Origin: an uncultured Acetatifactor sp.
Lineage (GTDB): Bacteria; Bacillota; Clostridia; Lachnospirales; Lachnospiraceae
Length of the DNA: 24,656 nt
Assembly: GCA_947626405.1 (NCBI GenBank)
Contig: CANQSE010000002.1
Span: forward strand, 1 to 24,656
Direction: 5' to 3'
Below are positions 7,152-14,771 of this stretch, piece after piece (position 1 is the first letter of the stretch; every line of letters starts with the position of its first letter). The notes below the pieces were generated by a model, which was not told the DNA's origin, did not search any database, and saw only the letters and a list, made by a program, of their open reading frames with translations. A program made the translations under genes and the position numbers.

Positions 7152-7549
7152 CAAACCACCCCGCCAATCTCTTTCAACACTTCATCCAGTTTCGCAAGGG
7201 CATCTTTCTTCCCGTCCTCCGTCTTGTCGTATCTCTTCAGCAACTCCCTTGCGCATGATATTCTGTCAGACATTGAAACATCCATATCGAACTGGTCTTT
7301 TTCCTCTCCCCTCATGACTGATGTGAAAAACCGTAAAACCTCTGAAACGTCTGCAATCCTCTTATCTTCAATCTGTTTTTGCCGCTCTGCTATGTATGCC
7401 GAAACAACAGGTTTTGACAAGTTTTCAGCGCCTATCTGCTGTGCGCTTCGTGCTTTATATCCCGCCCGCCTTGCCGCCTCTGTAGCATTGCCGCATTTCA
7501 AGTATTCATCTGCAAACGCCTTTTGCTTCGGTGTAAGTCCATCAATCAT
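7151..7549 (-). CDS. terS: Small terminase subunit, Terminase_2 family (132 aa)
   Basis: The small subunit recognises phage DNA and loads the large subunit. The N-terminus is the family signature: LTPKQKAFADEYLKCGNATE followed by AARRAGY, a helix-turn-helix that binds the pac/cos region, then SAQQIGAENLSKPVVSAYI. The remainder is helical and charged for oligomerisation and TerL contact. Length (132 aa) is normal. The ATG at 7549 has GAGGAATT directly upstream. It is first of the packaging/head gene run and coupled to TerL. Whether packaging is cos or pac cannot be told from this window. Confidence 0.93.
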   Translation of the reverse strand: MIDGLTPKQKAFADEYLKCGNATEAARRAGYKARSAQQIGAENLSKPVVSAYIAERQKQIEDKRIADVSEVLRFFTSVMRGEEKDQFDMDVSMSDRISCARELLKRYDKTEDGKKDALAKLDEVLKEIGGVV

Positions 7550-7603
7550 AATTCCTCATTCATGCCGCGTCTATCAAAAAACTATGGCCCCTGCTAACGA
7601 TTT

Positions 7604-7798
7604 TTAATCCGAATCGTTTTCCTCGATAATTTCCTCGCCTTTCGGCCTGTGTCCCATTCTATATTCGTAGAGCGGGCAGTTTTTTATGGTGCAAAGCCGT
7701 ACTTCGCTTGTCTGGCCAGCGCTACACTCTAAGCACTTCGCCCGTATGGCCTTTATCGGTGTTCTCATTGCCTTTGTTTTCATCGCATTTGTTTTCAT
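7604..7798 (-). CDS. Small Cys-rich phage protein with KAIRAKCLECS motif (64 aa)
   Basis: This 64-residue protein has the pattern found next to the terminase in many Firmicutes prophages: PIKAIRAKCLECSAGQTSEV, RLCTIKNCPLYEYRMGHRPK, then an acidic tail. The CxxC plus CxxxxC pairs suggest one zinc site. Its specific function is not known to me. The start is ambiguous: a 15-base tandem repeat gives three in-frame ATGs at 7798, 7783 and 7768; I use 7798 because GGGAGAG lies upstream. It overlaps the 3' end of the 108-residue gene by 77 bases, an unusually long overlap here. Confidence 0.8.
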   Translation of the reverse strand: MKTNAMKTKAMRTPIKAIRAKCLECSAGQTSEVRLCTIKNCPLYEYRMGHRPKGEEIIEENDSD

Positions 7799-8048
7799 CT
7801 TTTACTCTCTCCCATTCAGCCGCAAACCATTTCAGCACTTCCACCTGTGAACACGTCCGCAAAAGCTGAACGTCTTTCATGGACATTTCTCCGTTTTTCT
7901 TCTTGTACGGCCGCTTCTCTGTCACGGAATACACGGTTATCATGCGGTTTTGTTCTTCGCTGAAAAACTGTGACGTATTCAGCTTGTACCTGATTCCTTT
8001 ATGTATCAACCCCGTCTGTATCTGCCGGGCGGTGCGGAGGTAGTTCAT
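7722..8048 (-). CDS. Small phage protein of unknown function (108 aa)
   Basis: The start is at ATG 8048 (MNYLRTARQIQ), with AAAGGCGG just upstream; five extra codons in the longer frame would contain that site. The first 70 residues look like a small alpha/beta domain (IRYKLNTSQFFSEEQNRMIT, then VYSVTEKRPYKKKNGEM), followed by a helix (DVQLLRTCSQVEVLKWFAAEW). The C-terminal 25 residues are a repeat-encoded hydrophilic tail (DENKCDENKGNENTDK). That tail arises from the same 15-base repeats that supply start codons to the next gene in another frame. Function unknown; location just before TerS hints at late regulation. Confidence 0.75.
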   Translation of the reverse strand: MNYLRTARQIQTGLIHKGIRYKLNTSQFFSEEQNRMITVYSVTEKRPYKKKNGEMSMKDVQLLRTCSQVEVLKWFAAEWERVKDENKCDENKGNENTDKGHTGEVLRV

Positions 8049-8080
8049 AATGCCGCCTTTCATGTGGATATACTATCCCT

Positions 8081-8263
8081 CTATACCACCTTACCACAGT
8101 TCTTAAAATTATTTGTACCTTTTTCTGCTGTTCCTTTTGGCTTGTAAAACGGGCAATCCCGAAAGACAAACTCTGTCTTTGACAGACAATTACACCGCCC
8201 GTCTTTATGGGCGAAACAGTCTGTATGATAGGTGCATGGGGGTTTTGTTGTTTGGGCGCTCAT
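8081..8263 (-). CDS. Cys-rich small phage protein (60 aa)
   Basis: A 60-residue protein with an ordered Cys/His set: PCTYHTDCFAHKDGRCNC, then FRDCPFYKP, and a final Cys near the end. The spacing suggests a small zinc-binding fold. I know this pattern from phage late-early junctions but no function has been given to it. The ATG at 8263 overlaps the preceding stop as ATGA, with GGGGAT upstream, so translation is coupled. The last 15 residues are polar and probably disordered. Confidence 0.75.
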   Translation of the reverse strand: MSAQTTKPPCTYHTDCFAHKDGRCNCLSKTEFVFRDCPFYKPKGTAEKGTNNFKNCGKVV

Positions 8264-8469
8264 AATGTATCCCCTCCGTATCTCGTTGCCGCGCTATAGG
8301 AATAAGCATCGTTAATGTCCATATCAAGCCACTTAAGCTCAGGCAGGTGCTGACTGATAAAGTCAGACGCGTCTGACTTTGTCTTTCCGTAAAACTTATA
8401 ACCAAGTGCGTCTGTTATGTCTTGTATCAACCGCTTCTGCTTATCTGTTGGGCGTTCCATTTCATTCAT
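8260..8469 (-). CDS. Small phage protein, DUF3072-like pattern (69 aa)
   Basis: The 69-residue protein reads MNEMERPTDKQKRLIQDITD and continues with ALGYKFYGKTKSDASDFIS. The order of a Gln/Lys helix, a Gly, and T-K-x-x-A-S-x-F-I at the second helix resembles DUF3072-type small helical proteins, a tentative match by eye. There is no catalytic motif. AAGGAG lies 8 bases before the ATG, and the gene overlaps the preceding one by 8 bases and the next by 4. Function unknown. Confidence 0.7.
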   Translation of the reverse strand: MNEMERPTDKQKRLIQDITDALGYKFYGKTKSDASDFISQHLPELKWLDMDINDAYSYSAATRYGGDTL

Positions 8470-8914
8470 TTTCTTTTCTCCTTATTTTTTCGTCTAACAG
8501 ATGATAGAACCGCCGCCGGTACGCATAGAAATCCGTCCGGCAACACGCCATCCGTTTTATCTTTTTCAGTTCCCATAACCGCTCTAAACCGTCATAAGAG
8601 AGGTTTTCCCGCACGGAAAGCAGTATGTATTCCTCAATCTCTGGCGCGGCTGTGTGTGCCGCAGAGCGCGTCAGGGACGGGTATTCTCCGCGCTGGCAGA
8701 TGGCTTTCAGCGTGTTGTAGCGGGCCTTGCTTATGCCGTAATCCCGCCATGTGTAATCGCGCATGGGTTTTGGCTTCTCCCGCTTTGACGGAAACTCCAT
8801 CTCCGCCTGCGTCCATCTCACAGCGTCCCGGCACTCGCTCACCGCTCCCGTGCATCCGGCACAGCGACATGATTGTATGCAGTTGTGGCAGATGCAGGAG
8901 CGTGAGTTGCACAT
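8462..8914 (-). CDS. Pre-terminase phage protein with N-terminal Cys cluster (150 aa)
   Basis: Residues 1-28 contain seven Cys (MCNSRSCICHNCIQSCRCAG, then CTG...SEC), suggesting a metal-binding knuckle. Residues 50-150 form a helical domain with features recurrent in clostridial prophages at this position: MRDYTWRDYGISKARYNTLK, later EEYILLSVRENLSYDGLERL and RMACCRTDFYAYRRRFYHLL. The second half is reminiscent of late-gene regulators of the ArpU/RinA kind by position and helical, basic character, but I see no clear similarity to either. The ATG at 8914 has AAGGAT upstream. A transcription-control role just before the packaging genes is a hypothesis. Confidence 0.75.
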   Translation of the reverse strand: MCNSRSCICHNCIQSCRCAGCTGAVSECRDAVRWTQAEMEFPSKREKPKPMRDYTWRDYGISKARYNTLKAICQRGEYPSLTRSAAHTAAPEIEEYILLSVRENLSYDGLERLWELKKIKRMACCRTDFYAYRRRFYHLLDEKIRRKENE

Positions 8915-8916
8915 TG

Positions 8917-9132
8917 TTATCCTTGCCTCACTTTATCAATCGCGTCATACGGACTACTGGCATACACAAGGCTCACAATGCCTTTTTTGATATCTCTGAC
9001 GGAATACAGCCGTTCCTCATGGTAGAATGCTATGTATCCATCAACAACAGTTCTGCCGGAACAGTTCAGCGGATTAAATTCCATCAGGGAATGTGCCATG
9101 CGGTCTGTTGACGTTGCGCCTTTGATTCTCAT
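8917..9132 (-). CDS. Small phage protein of unknown function (71 aa)
   Basis: The start is ATG 9132 (MRIKGATSTDRMAHSLMEFN), which overlaps the DUF551 gene stop as ATGA and has AGGAAG 7 bases upstream; a longer frame starting at 9180 has no ribosome-binding site and lies wholly in the previous gene. The 71 residues form a mixed pattern (VVDGYIAFYHEERLYSVRDI) ending in a helix (SPYDAIDKVRQG). There are no Cys pairs or membrane segments. No family recognised. Confidence 0.7.
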   Translation of the reverse strand: MRIKGATSTDRMAHSLMEFNPLNCSGRTVVDGYIAFYHEERLYSVRDIKKGIVSLVYASSPYDAIDKVRQG

Positions 9133-9551
9133 TCTGCATCTTCCTCGCTTTCCTTGTACGGTTCCGGGAGCGGTTGCCATGCGACAACATTGAATTTCAC
9201 AACGTAAATGTCATAGAACCATTTACCATCATGTGTCTTCATTTTCTCTGTCTTTCTAGTTCCGTCCTCAAATTCCATTGTGACAAGAACATCATCCGAC
9301 TGTTTTTTCCACATCTCATCGGTCCACCTGTTCGTTCCATACCATTTCGCGAGACAACTGTCGTGTTCTTCCGGCATTCTCTCACTGCACTTTATCCAGC
9401 CGCCGTTTTCTTTCTTTTCCAGTTCTGCGGAAAGAGATTCTATAACGTCAACCGCCTCCCTCATTGCTACAGAATAGCTTGGATTCCCGACATTTGCCCA
9501 CCGCGAATATCTCCGCAACCTTTCCACCAAATCAGCGTATTTGTTATTCAT
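9129..9551 (-). CDS. DUF551 protein (140 aa)
   Basis: The core GGWIKCSERMPEEHDSC, a central variable segment with DDVLVTMEFEDG, and the C-terminal FNVVAWQPLPEPY are diagnostic of DUF551, a family common in phages and prophages with no established function. Ahead of it is a helical N-terminal 48 residues (ADLVERLRRYSRWANVGN, REAVDVIESLSAELEKK) often found fused to such domains. A strong AGAGGTGAAAGAGG stretch precedes ATG 9551. It lies in the small-gene run between replication and packaging modules. Confidence 0.85.
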   Translation of the reverse strand: MNNKYADLVERLRRYSRWANVGNPSYSVAMREAVDVIESLSAELEKKENGGWIKCSERMPEEHDSCLAKWYGTNRWTDEMWKKQSDDVLVTMEFEDGTRKTEKMKTHDGKWFYDIYVVKFNVVAWQPLPEPYKESEEDAE

Positions 9552-9557
9552 CCTCTT

Positions 9558-9764
9558 TCACCTCTCATTCACCGCCGCGCGCCTGTTCCATTTTTCAACC
9601 ACTCTCTTTATCGAACCACTACTAATACCACTACCTACGAAGCTGTCACATTGTATATTTGTTTGGCAGTAACATTCTTCACATATTACCCGTACACCAC
9701 CATTATCAACGTATAAAACAGCTTTCCCACCGCAAAACGGGCAAGGTTTCAATTCCTCAGACAT
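9558..9764 (-). CDS. Lar-family zinc-ribbon protein (restriction alleviation-like), 68 aa
   Basis: MSEELKPCPFCGGKAVLYVD, then VICEECYCQ and a C-terminal VVEKWNRRA are the signature of the Lar family: a CPFCGG knuckle, a second Cys pair and the final W-N-x-R motif. The founding member from the Rac prophage modulates a type I restriction-modification enzyme, but most family members are untested, so anti-restriction activity is only possible here. The start at 9764 is chosen over a longer frame because AAGGTGAG lies just upstream and it overlaps the preceding gene by 8 bases. Confidence 0.85.
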   Translation of the reverse strand: MSEELKPCPFCGGKAVLYVDNGGVRVICEECYCQTNIQCDSFVGSGISSGSIKRVVEKWNRRAAVNER

Positions 9765-10164
9765 TGTTCTCACCTTCCTTATCCAACCCAAGCATTTTTT
9801 CAATATACGGAACAGCGGATTCCGACTTTGTTTTCATTGCCACGAGTGCCAGCAACGCTTTGTCAAAAGACGGATACACAGTACTTCCCACTGTACCATC
9901 GAAATACGGAGCATACCATTCACTTTCCGTAGTCTTAAATATATTCCCATATTTTACAATGTACATATTGTCGAATACTTTATACAAAATACAATCGTTT
10001 CTGTATCTTTCATAAATATGGCTTTTGACTTCATGTTCTTCTTCTATCTTTTTTGCTTCCCTTTGATATGCTCCAAACATTTTTTCAATAATGCAATCCC
10101 CGTTTGGAGATATACTCTTTGCAACTGGTTTTATACGTTCGATGAATTCATATATCGGTAACAT
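9757..10164 (-). CDS. Phage protein of unknown function (135 aa)
   Basis: The start is ATG 10164 (MLPIYEFIERIKP), 7 bases after GGAGG; the ATG two codons earlier sits against that site. Residues 1-50 are helical, residues 50-95 are strand-rich (NDCILYKVFDNMYIVKYGNI) and the last 35 are helices (DKALLALVAMKTKSESAV). No catalytic motif, Cys pair or membrane segment is visible. It overlaps the Lar-like gene by 8 bases. It is more AT-rich than its neighbours. Function unknown. Confidence 0.75.
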   Translation of the reverse strand: MLPIYEFIERIKPVAKSISPNGDCIIEKMFGAYQREAKKIEEEHEVKSHIYERYRNDCILYKVFDNMYIVKYGNIFKTTESEWYAPYFDGTVGSTVYPSFDKALLALVAMKTKSESAVPYIEKMLGLDKEGENNV

Positions 10165-10166
10165 GT

Positions 10167-10526
10167 TCATACCTCCACATCATTGAAATTTACCTCTGGC
10201 AGATTGGCTATTTTTTCAGCATACTTTGCCGCTTCTACATACGTTTGGCTGAAAGCCCATTTTTCAAAAAGGCCACCCAAACAATCCTTAAGAAAACGGG
10301 AGTTTTCTTCACATAAAGGGCAAAAAGAACAGGGATAATAATTTTGTGGCAAATACTCGCGCCTTTTTTGAGAATCGTATTCACATAAATAACAATTACA
10401 AGACAGCTTTTCCTCACCAAGTATTTCCGTCTTTGTTACGATTCTTTTTTCCTTCATCGTCCGCTGTGCAATCTCGTGCCACATCTCGCGGTGCTTTTCT
10501 ATGGCTTCCTGCCGTGTAAGTTTCAT
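10167..10526 (-). CDS. Cys-rich phage protein, EAIxxHRxMW type (119 aa)
   Basis: The protein begins MKLTRQEAIEKHREMWHEIA, a start seen repeatedly in clostridial prophage proteins, followed by a Cys cluster (LSCNCYLCEYDSQ and YYPCSFCPLCEE) with room for one or two zinc sites, and a helical end (YVEAAKYAEKIANLPEV). I place the start at ATG 10526, sharing a base with the previous stop (TGATG); an ATG at 10535 with AGGAGG three bases upstream is the alternative. The longer open frame to 10640 overlaps the DUF4406 gene and is unlikely. Function unknown. Confidence 0.75.
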   Translation of the reverse strand: MKLTRQEAIEKHREMWHEIAQRTMKEKRIVTKTEILGEEKLSCNCYLCEYDSQKRREYLPQNYYPCSFCPLCEENSRFLKDCLGGLFEKWAFSQTYVEAAKYAEKIANLPEVNFNDVEV

Positions 10527-10825
10527 CACTTCCATCGACCTCCTATCGCAATATCCATATCTTTCCCCAGCGCATAGCCATATTCCCGGTTCGCGCCGCA
10601 GGACTTCTCCCAGCCGGAAAGCATATAGATTGCATCGCACAAATCCAGCAGAGAAAAATCAACTTTCATATATTCCTCATAGGATAAACCGTGCGGGAGA
10701 ATAGCATCTAATTTGCTCGGATTCACAACGCTGTGCCCCTGCTCTAACAGTTCTTTTTCCGCTTTCGCAAACTTCTCCATGTAATCATCTGTTCCGGTTA
10801 TCGGGCCGGATATGTAGACTCTCAT
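10526..10825 (-). CDS. DUF4406 protein, nucleoside deoxyribosyltransferase-like fold (99 aa)
   Basis: MRVYISGPITGTDDYMEKFA, then LLEQGHSVVNPSKLD, DFSLLDLCDAIYMLSGWEKS and GANREYGYALG are the DUF4406 signature, a Rossmann-like family related to nucleoside 2-deoxyribosyltransferases. Related enzymes move bases between deoxyribose sugars; for DUF4406 itself activity is unproven. The set GPITG, D-A-I/V-x-x-L-x-G-W and the E-x-x-x-A-x-x-L helix is intact at full length. GGGGGAGG precedes ATG 10825. A role in the phage nucleotide pool is plausible. Confidence 0.88.
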   Translation of the reverse strand: MRVYISGPITGTDDYMEKFAKAEKELLEQGHSVVNPSKLDAILPHGLSYEEYMKVDFSLLDLCDAIYMLSGWEKSCGANREYGYALGKDMDIAIGGRWK

Positions 10826-10828
10826 GTT

Positions 10829-11044
10829 TCACACCTCCCCCGGAATCTCTATCGGGTCGCTGTAAATCATACTGATTGCGGAAACATACTGTTCCATTAC
10901 CGGGCTGATAAGGCCGTTCTTCGCGCACCGCACCAGCATGGGAAATTCTTTGGAAAATACATTCCGTTTTCCGATAACAAGATAAAATTTTCCTTCCTTT
11001 AACCCGCCGCAATAATCTTCTATTTTTATCCATTTTCCACTCAT
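10829..11044 (-). CDS. Small phage protein of unknown function (71 aa)
   Basis: A 71-residue protein, strand-rich (MSGKWIKIEDYCGGLKEGKF, then YLVIGKRNVF) with a helical second half (PVMEQYVSAISMIYSD). No known motif. GGAAGG lies 9 bases before ATG 11044 and its stop is 3 bases before the DUF4406 start, whose ribosome-binding site lies in this gene's last codons. Part of the tightly packed middle operon; function unknown. Confidence 0.7.
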   Translation of the reverse strand: MSGKWIKIEDYCGGLKEGKFYLVIGKRNVFSKEFPMLVRCAKNGLISPVMEQYVSAISMIYSDPIEIPGEV

Positions 11045-11075
11045 ATCAACACACCTTCCCGCCGTGCTTGTACGG

Positions 11076-11234
11076 CTATCCCATTAATCTTCTCAACATC
11101 AGAAAAATCATAGAAAACGCGCAGGCTATCCATTCGTGCAACATATACTTTTCGTTCTCACGGAAATTTTTTATGGCAAATACAACTGTCATTGCAAAGG
11201 ATATCCACCAGCACACTGTCAGAAAAATATACAT
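11076..11234 (-). CDS. Small two-span membrane protein (52 aa)
   Basis: A frame from ATG 11234 to TAG 11076 encodes 52 residues with two hydrophobic segments: residues 2-20 (YIFLTVCWWISFAMTVVFA) and about 36-49 (WIACAFSMIFLMLR), separated by a charged loop (IKNFRENEKYMLHE). The ribosome-binding site AGGAGGG is close to ideal, and the gene fills the gap between the serine resolvase and the 71-residue gene, otherwise about 220 bases of empty space. Two short spans and small size recall holins, but it lies among early genes, not in a lysis cassette. Function unknown. Confidence 0.7.
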   Translation of the reverse strand: MYIFLTVCWWISFAMTVVFAIKNFRENEKYMLHEWIACAFSMIFLMLRRLMG

Positions 11235-11267
11235 CTGCTTCCCTCCTATCTTCTCTCCATCCCGCAG

Positions 11268-12109
<842 letters not shown>

Positions 12110-12329
12110 CTATAATCTCCTTTCGGTTACGTTGGTTACAGTTCGCGCCATGCCGTTGTAACCTGTTCCGTAACGCAAGAATCCAGTATTTATGCGGCTT
12201 TCAAGACACGGTTACGCGGTTACAGAAATTTTCGTAATTTTTCTAACGGGCGGCGCGGTGTGTGTATGTGTGTATGAATAACGGAATATCATATATCAAT
12301 ATTCATCATTCAAAACAAAACATACACTT
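12110..12329. repeat. Non-coding region with repeated GGTTAC/GTAACC motifs
   Basis: This is one of the longest gene-free gaps in the early operon. GGTTAC occurs at 12125, 12134, 12210 and 12218, arranged as two close pairs (GGTTACG followed by GGTTACAG, 9 and 8 bases apart). Inverted copies GTAACC/GTAACG lie at 12158 and 12170, and more copies (12365, 12374, 12381) fall in the end of the adjacent gene. The remainder is AT-rich with a GTGTGTGTATGTGTGTATG stretch near 12260. The layout resembles iterons of a replication origin or operator clusters. There is no good reading frame in it on either strand. Confidence 0.5.
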
Positions 12330-12857
12330 TTATTTTCCGCAAATAATATCACGTGTAAACCGTTGTAACTCCCGTAACCTGTAACCGGACATAGAATCCA
12401 GATATTCCATCAGGGCATTAAAAACGCGCTCCGGCATATATTCCTTGCAGTGTTCGGCTAATTTTGCCGCGTATTCAGCGCGTTTTAAGCCATTAAACGA
12501 TTTCGCTTCATCAATCTGCATGAAGTCTTTTGTTGTTTGTGACCCATTACGGATATAAGACACACGGTATTTCCCACTAGGGGCAAGAGATATTCCGTTT
12601 GGTAGTCTCAAAATCCCCCTCGGCGCGTGCCAAAGAAACATCTTGATTTTCTTCGGCAGGAAGCAACACGTTTCTGGGCTGTAATGGACATCTTCTCCCG
12701 AAAACAGGTTGGCATCCAAAACAATATCCTCACCGCCGCAATAATAGAAATTTTCCGAACACCACTTGAAAAAGTTTTCTTTATTGCCGCACCATTCTTT
12801 ACAAACCGGATACCCACAATTCATCATTGCAAAATAAATATCGTTTATATCCCTCAT
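12330..12857 (-). CDS. HNH/AP2-like phage protein, possibly degenerate homing endonuclease relative (175 aa)
   Basis: The start is ATG 12857 (MRDINDIYFAMM), with GGAG upstream. The order of pieces fits a phage protein type related to HNH/AP2 homing endonucleases: a Cys/Trp region (VCKEWCGNKENFFKWCSEN), the acidic ILDAN-like VLDANLFSGEDVHYSPETCC followed by FLPKKI, then a strand-rich AP2-like domain (SGKYRVSYIRNGSQTTKDFM) and a helix (AEYAAKLAEHCKEYMP). In relatives I recall, LDKDIL...YSPETC.FVP is typical. A clear His-Asn-His triad is not visible, so nuclease activity is doubtful. It is next to the GGTTAC repeat region, three copies of which lie in its 3' end. Confidence 0.55.
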   Translation of the reverse strand: MRDINDIYFAMMNCGYPVCKEWCGNKENFFKWCSENFYYCGGEDIVLDANLFSGEDVHYSPETCCFLPKKIKMFLWHAPRGILRLPNGISLAPSGKYRVSYIRNGSQTTKDFMQIDEAKSFNGLKRAEYAAKLAEHCKEYMPERVFNALMEYLDSMSGYRLRELQRFTRDIICGK

Positions 12858-12868
12858 ATTCGCTCCTT

Positions 12869-14767
12869 TCAATCAAACGGCAATTCCTCTTGTATATCCT
12901 CCGGTATCTGAATGAACCCATCCGTACCCGTCACAAGTTCGCCCTGTTCCGGTTCGCCGTCTATTCTCAGCACCACGCACCGCGTAGGCCGGCCATCAAT
13001 CTTTCGCACCTGAGTTAAGTCTTTTGCTGTGACCTGTAGGAGATTCTGCCGCTTTGCCCAGTTGAGGAACCCTTTGCGGGAGAAACCGCCGCGCTTCATC
13101 ATTCCGTCAAAGACATTGTTATAGATGGTAGCCCAGCCGTTTTCGATTTTCCCCCAATGCTCGATAGTGTCAGCGTCCTTGTCCTTTGTTCCAAACTTCG
13201 CCTGATTCACGTCTATCTCCGACAAAACAAACTGATATGCCCTTTCGTTGTCAGAAAGTTCATTGCGGTCAATCAGCACGCTTTTGGCGGCGTCTATGGA
13301 AATATACTGCCCGTCCTCGAAAAGCGCGTCCGTGGCGATTTTATCCGCCGTCAGGATAATGGATATGGCAAGCGCCTGTTTCTGCATCTTTTCATCGTCC
13401 TGCATTTGGTCAAGGAATCCCTTGTGCATCTGGCGGATAGCGTCCTCGCCCATGTCTTTTACAATCTGGACAAACTCTTTCCCCGCGAACCCGAAGTTTT
13501 TCTTCAAAATCTCTGCGGTTTCGTGCGGATTATCAAATATGTTATTGCCGCACTCCACTTCCAAAATACGGTTGATAGCGCCGCCTTGCGTGACGTATGA
13601 AGTCATAGGCCGCTCGCCGTTCGTCAGGATCGCGTTCTTCCAACGGGTTTCGCGGTTCATTCCCAACTCTTTGTTCGACCTACTCTTGCCCTTTCCGGAG
13701 CATAAATCGTATACCACGCCCTCAAAATTCTCCCGGATTCTGGCGGACGTTTTGCTGGTATCGTCAAGAATGATAGGCAGGTTGTTTAGCAAGTCCGCGC
13801 GGGCTTCCAGTGCAACGTCCGTTGTTTTGAAATCTCCTATATACGCGCTCTCCGCCGGGTTGGCCCACACGGACGCGGCCAGCATCAGCGTGACGGTTTT
13901 TCCGCCCTCTGTTTCGCCCCATAAGTCGATTATGAAGGGCAGTCCGCCAACGATAGGGATGATGATACTTGCGAACGATGCCGCCAGCATGAAGCGCGGC
14001 TCCAGCCGGCCGGCGGCGCGTATCTGCTTAACGTGATCGAACCATACTTTCCGCGCCCCTTCCTCTCTGATGGATTCAAAAAGCTGTTTGAATCGCGTGT
14101 CTCCGTCAAAGATAATGTCGGTGTCATACGGCAGGAAATCATTCTTAATCCAGCCCAACTTACTGCTTGAAAACTGCACGCCTATGTTATCCTCGTTAAG
14201 GTTCTCCACGTCCGCCAAATACCGCACAAGCATTTTCGCGTTTTCAGACGTGACAGCTACACCGCGCCCGGAAAGCGCCACAATCTTACTGGCTGATGTG
14301 ACAATGGTTTTCGGAACCACAAATTCATCCCACCGGCCATTTCGCTTGTAGGCAATCTTGATCTGCTCCTCGCCGGTTTCCAGATTCTTCAGCCGTTCGA
14401 TGGGCAGAATCGGGTGATAACAGGCTTGTACGTCAAGATTCCCCTTGTCCTGCGCCCACACGCCGCCGTCCTGCGCCACCCATGAACCGCACCGCATTGG
14501 TGGGTATTTCCCGGTAAATTCCGTCATATTTTGCAACGGGTCAGGCTTCCGGTTGCGCTCACGCTCCATGCGCTCTATCTGCCGTTTTGACCGCTTATAG
14601 GCTTTGACCATCTCCCGGAATTGGATAACCTTGCCTTTGTCTTTGGCGTGTTCCTCCAGCGTCAGCAGGACGCGCGCTCTATGAATTTCGTCCTCATCTG
14701 AAAAGACCTCATCTAAGGTTTCCTCGGAATATGTATCCTCCGCGGACATTTCAGCTATCTTTTTCAT
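12869..14767 (-). CDS. DUF927 helicase/ATPase, phage replication (632 aa)
   Basis: This is a DUF927-type AAA+ ATPase, used as replicative helicase or primase-helicase partner in phages and plasmids. Walker A is GETEGGKT (284-291), Walker B ends PIILDD (331-336), and AILTNGE (379-385) is the sensor region. Residues 40-75 are a charged coiled coil, and 85-200 the DUF927 N-terminal part. A C-terminal winged-helix-like stretch (GFSRKGFLNWAKRQNLL) is followed by an acidic tail ending DGFIQIPEDIQEELPF-D, nearly identical to the tail of the DUF669 protein. The gene lies 4 bases after the CHC2 primase fragment, a normal split primase plus helicase pair. The start has only a weak ribosome-binding site; ATG 14749 is an alternative. 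Confidence 0.88.
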   Translation of the reverse strand: MKKIAEMSAEDTYSEETLDEVFSDEDEIHRARVLLTLEEHAKDKGKVIQFREMVKAYKRSKRQIERMERERNRKPDPLQNMTEFTGKYPPMRCGSWVAQDGGVWAQDKGNLDVQACYHPILPIERLKNLETGEEQIKIAYKRNGRWDEFVVPKTIVTSASKIVALSGRGVAVTSENAKMLVRYLADVENLNEDNIGVQFSSSKLGWIKNDFLPYDTDIIFDGDTRFKQLFESIREEGARKVWFDHVKQIRAAGRLEPRFMLAASFASIIIPIVGGLPFIIDLWGETEGGKTVTLMLAASVWANPAESAYIGDFKTTDVALEARADLLNNLPIILDDTSKTSARIRENFEGVVYDLCSGKGKSRSNKELGMNRETRWKNAILTNGERPMTSYVTQGGAINRILEVECGNNIFDNPHETAEILKKNFGFAGKEFVQIVKDMGEDAIRQMHKGFLDQMQDDEKMQKQALAISIILTADKIATDALFEDGQYISIDAAKSVLIDRNELSDNERAYQFVLSEIDVNQAKFGTKDKDADTIEHWGKIENGWATIYNNVFDGMMKRGGFSRKGFLNWAKRQNLLQVTAKDLTQVRKIDGRPTRCVVLRIDGEPEQGELVTGTDGFIQIPEDIQEELPFD

Positions 14768-14771
14768 GCTG

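Noticed and set aside
8422..9111. Plus-strand open frame (229 codons) across the small pre-terminase genes
   Set aside because: It covers several minus-strand genes with good ribosome-binding sites and coupled starts; its own start has none and the translation is Cys/Arg/Ser-rich noise.
13248..14036. Long plus-strand open frame (262 codons) opposite the DUF927 helicase
   Set aside because: It is antisense to a gene with clear Walker motifs, has no ribosome-binding site, and its translation is low-complexity Ser/Arg-rich without any fold pattern.
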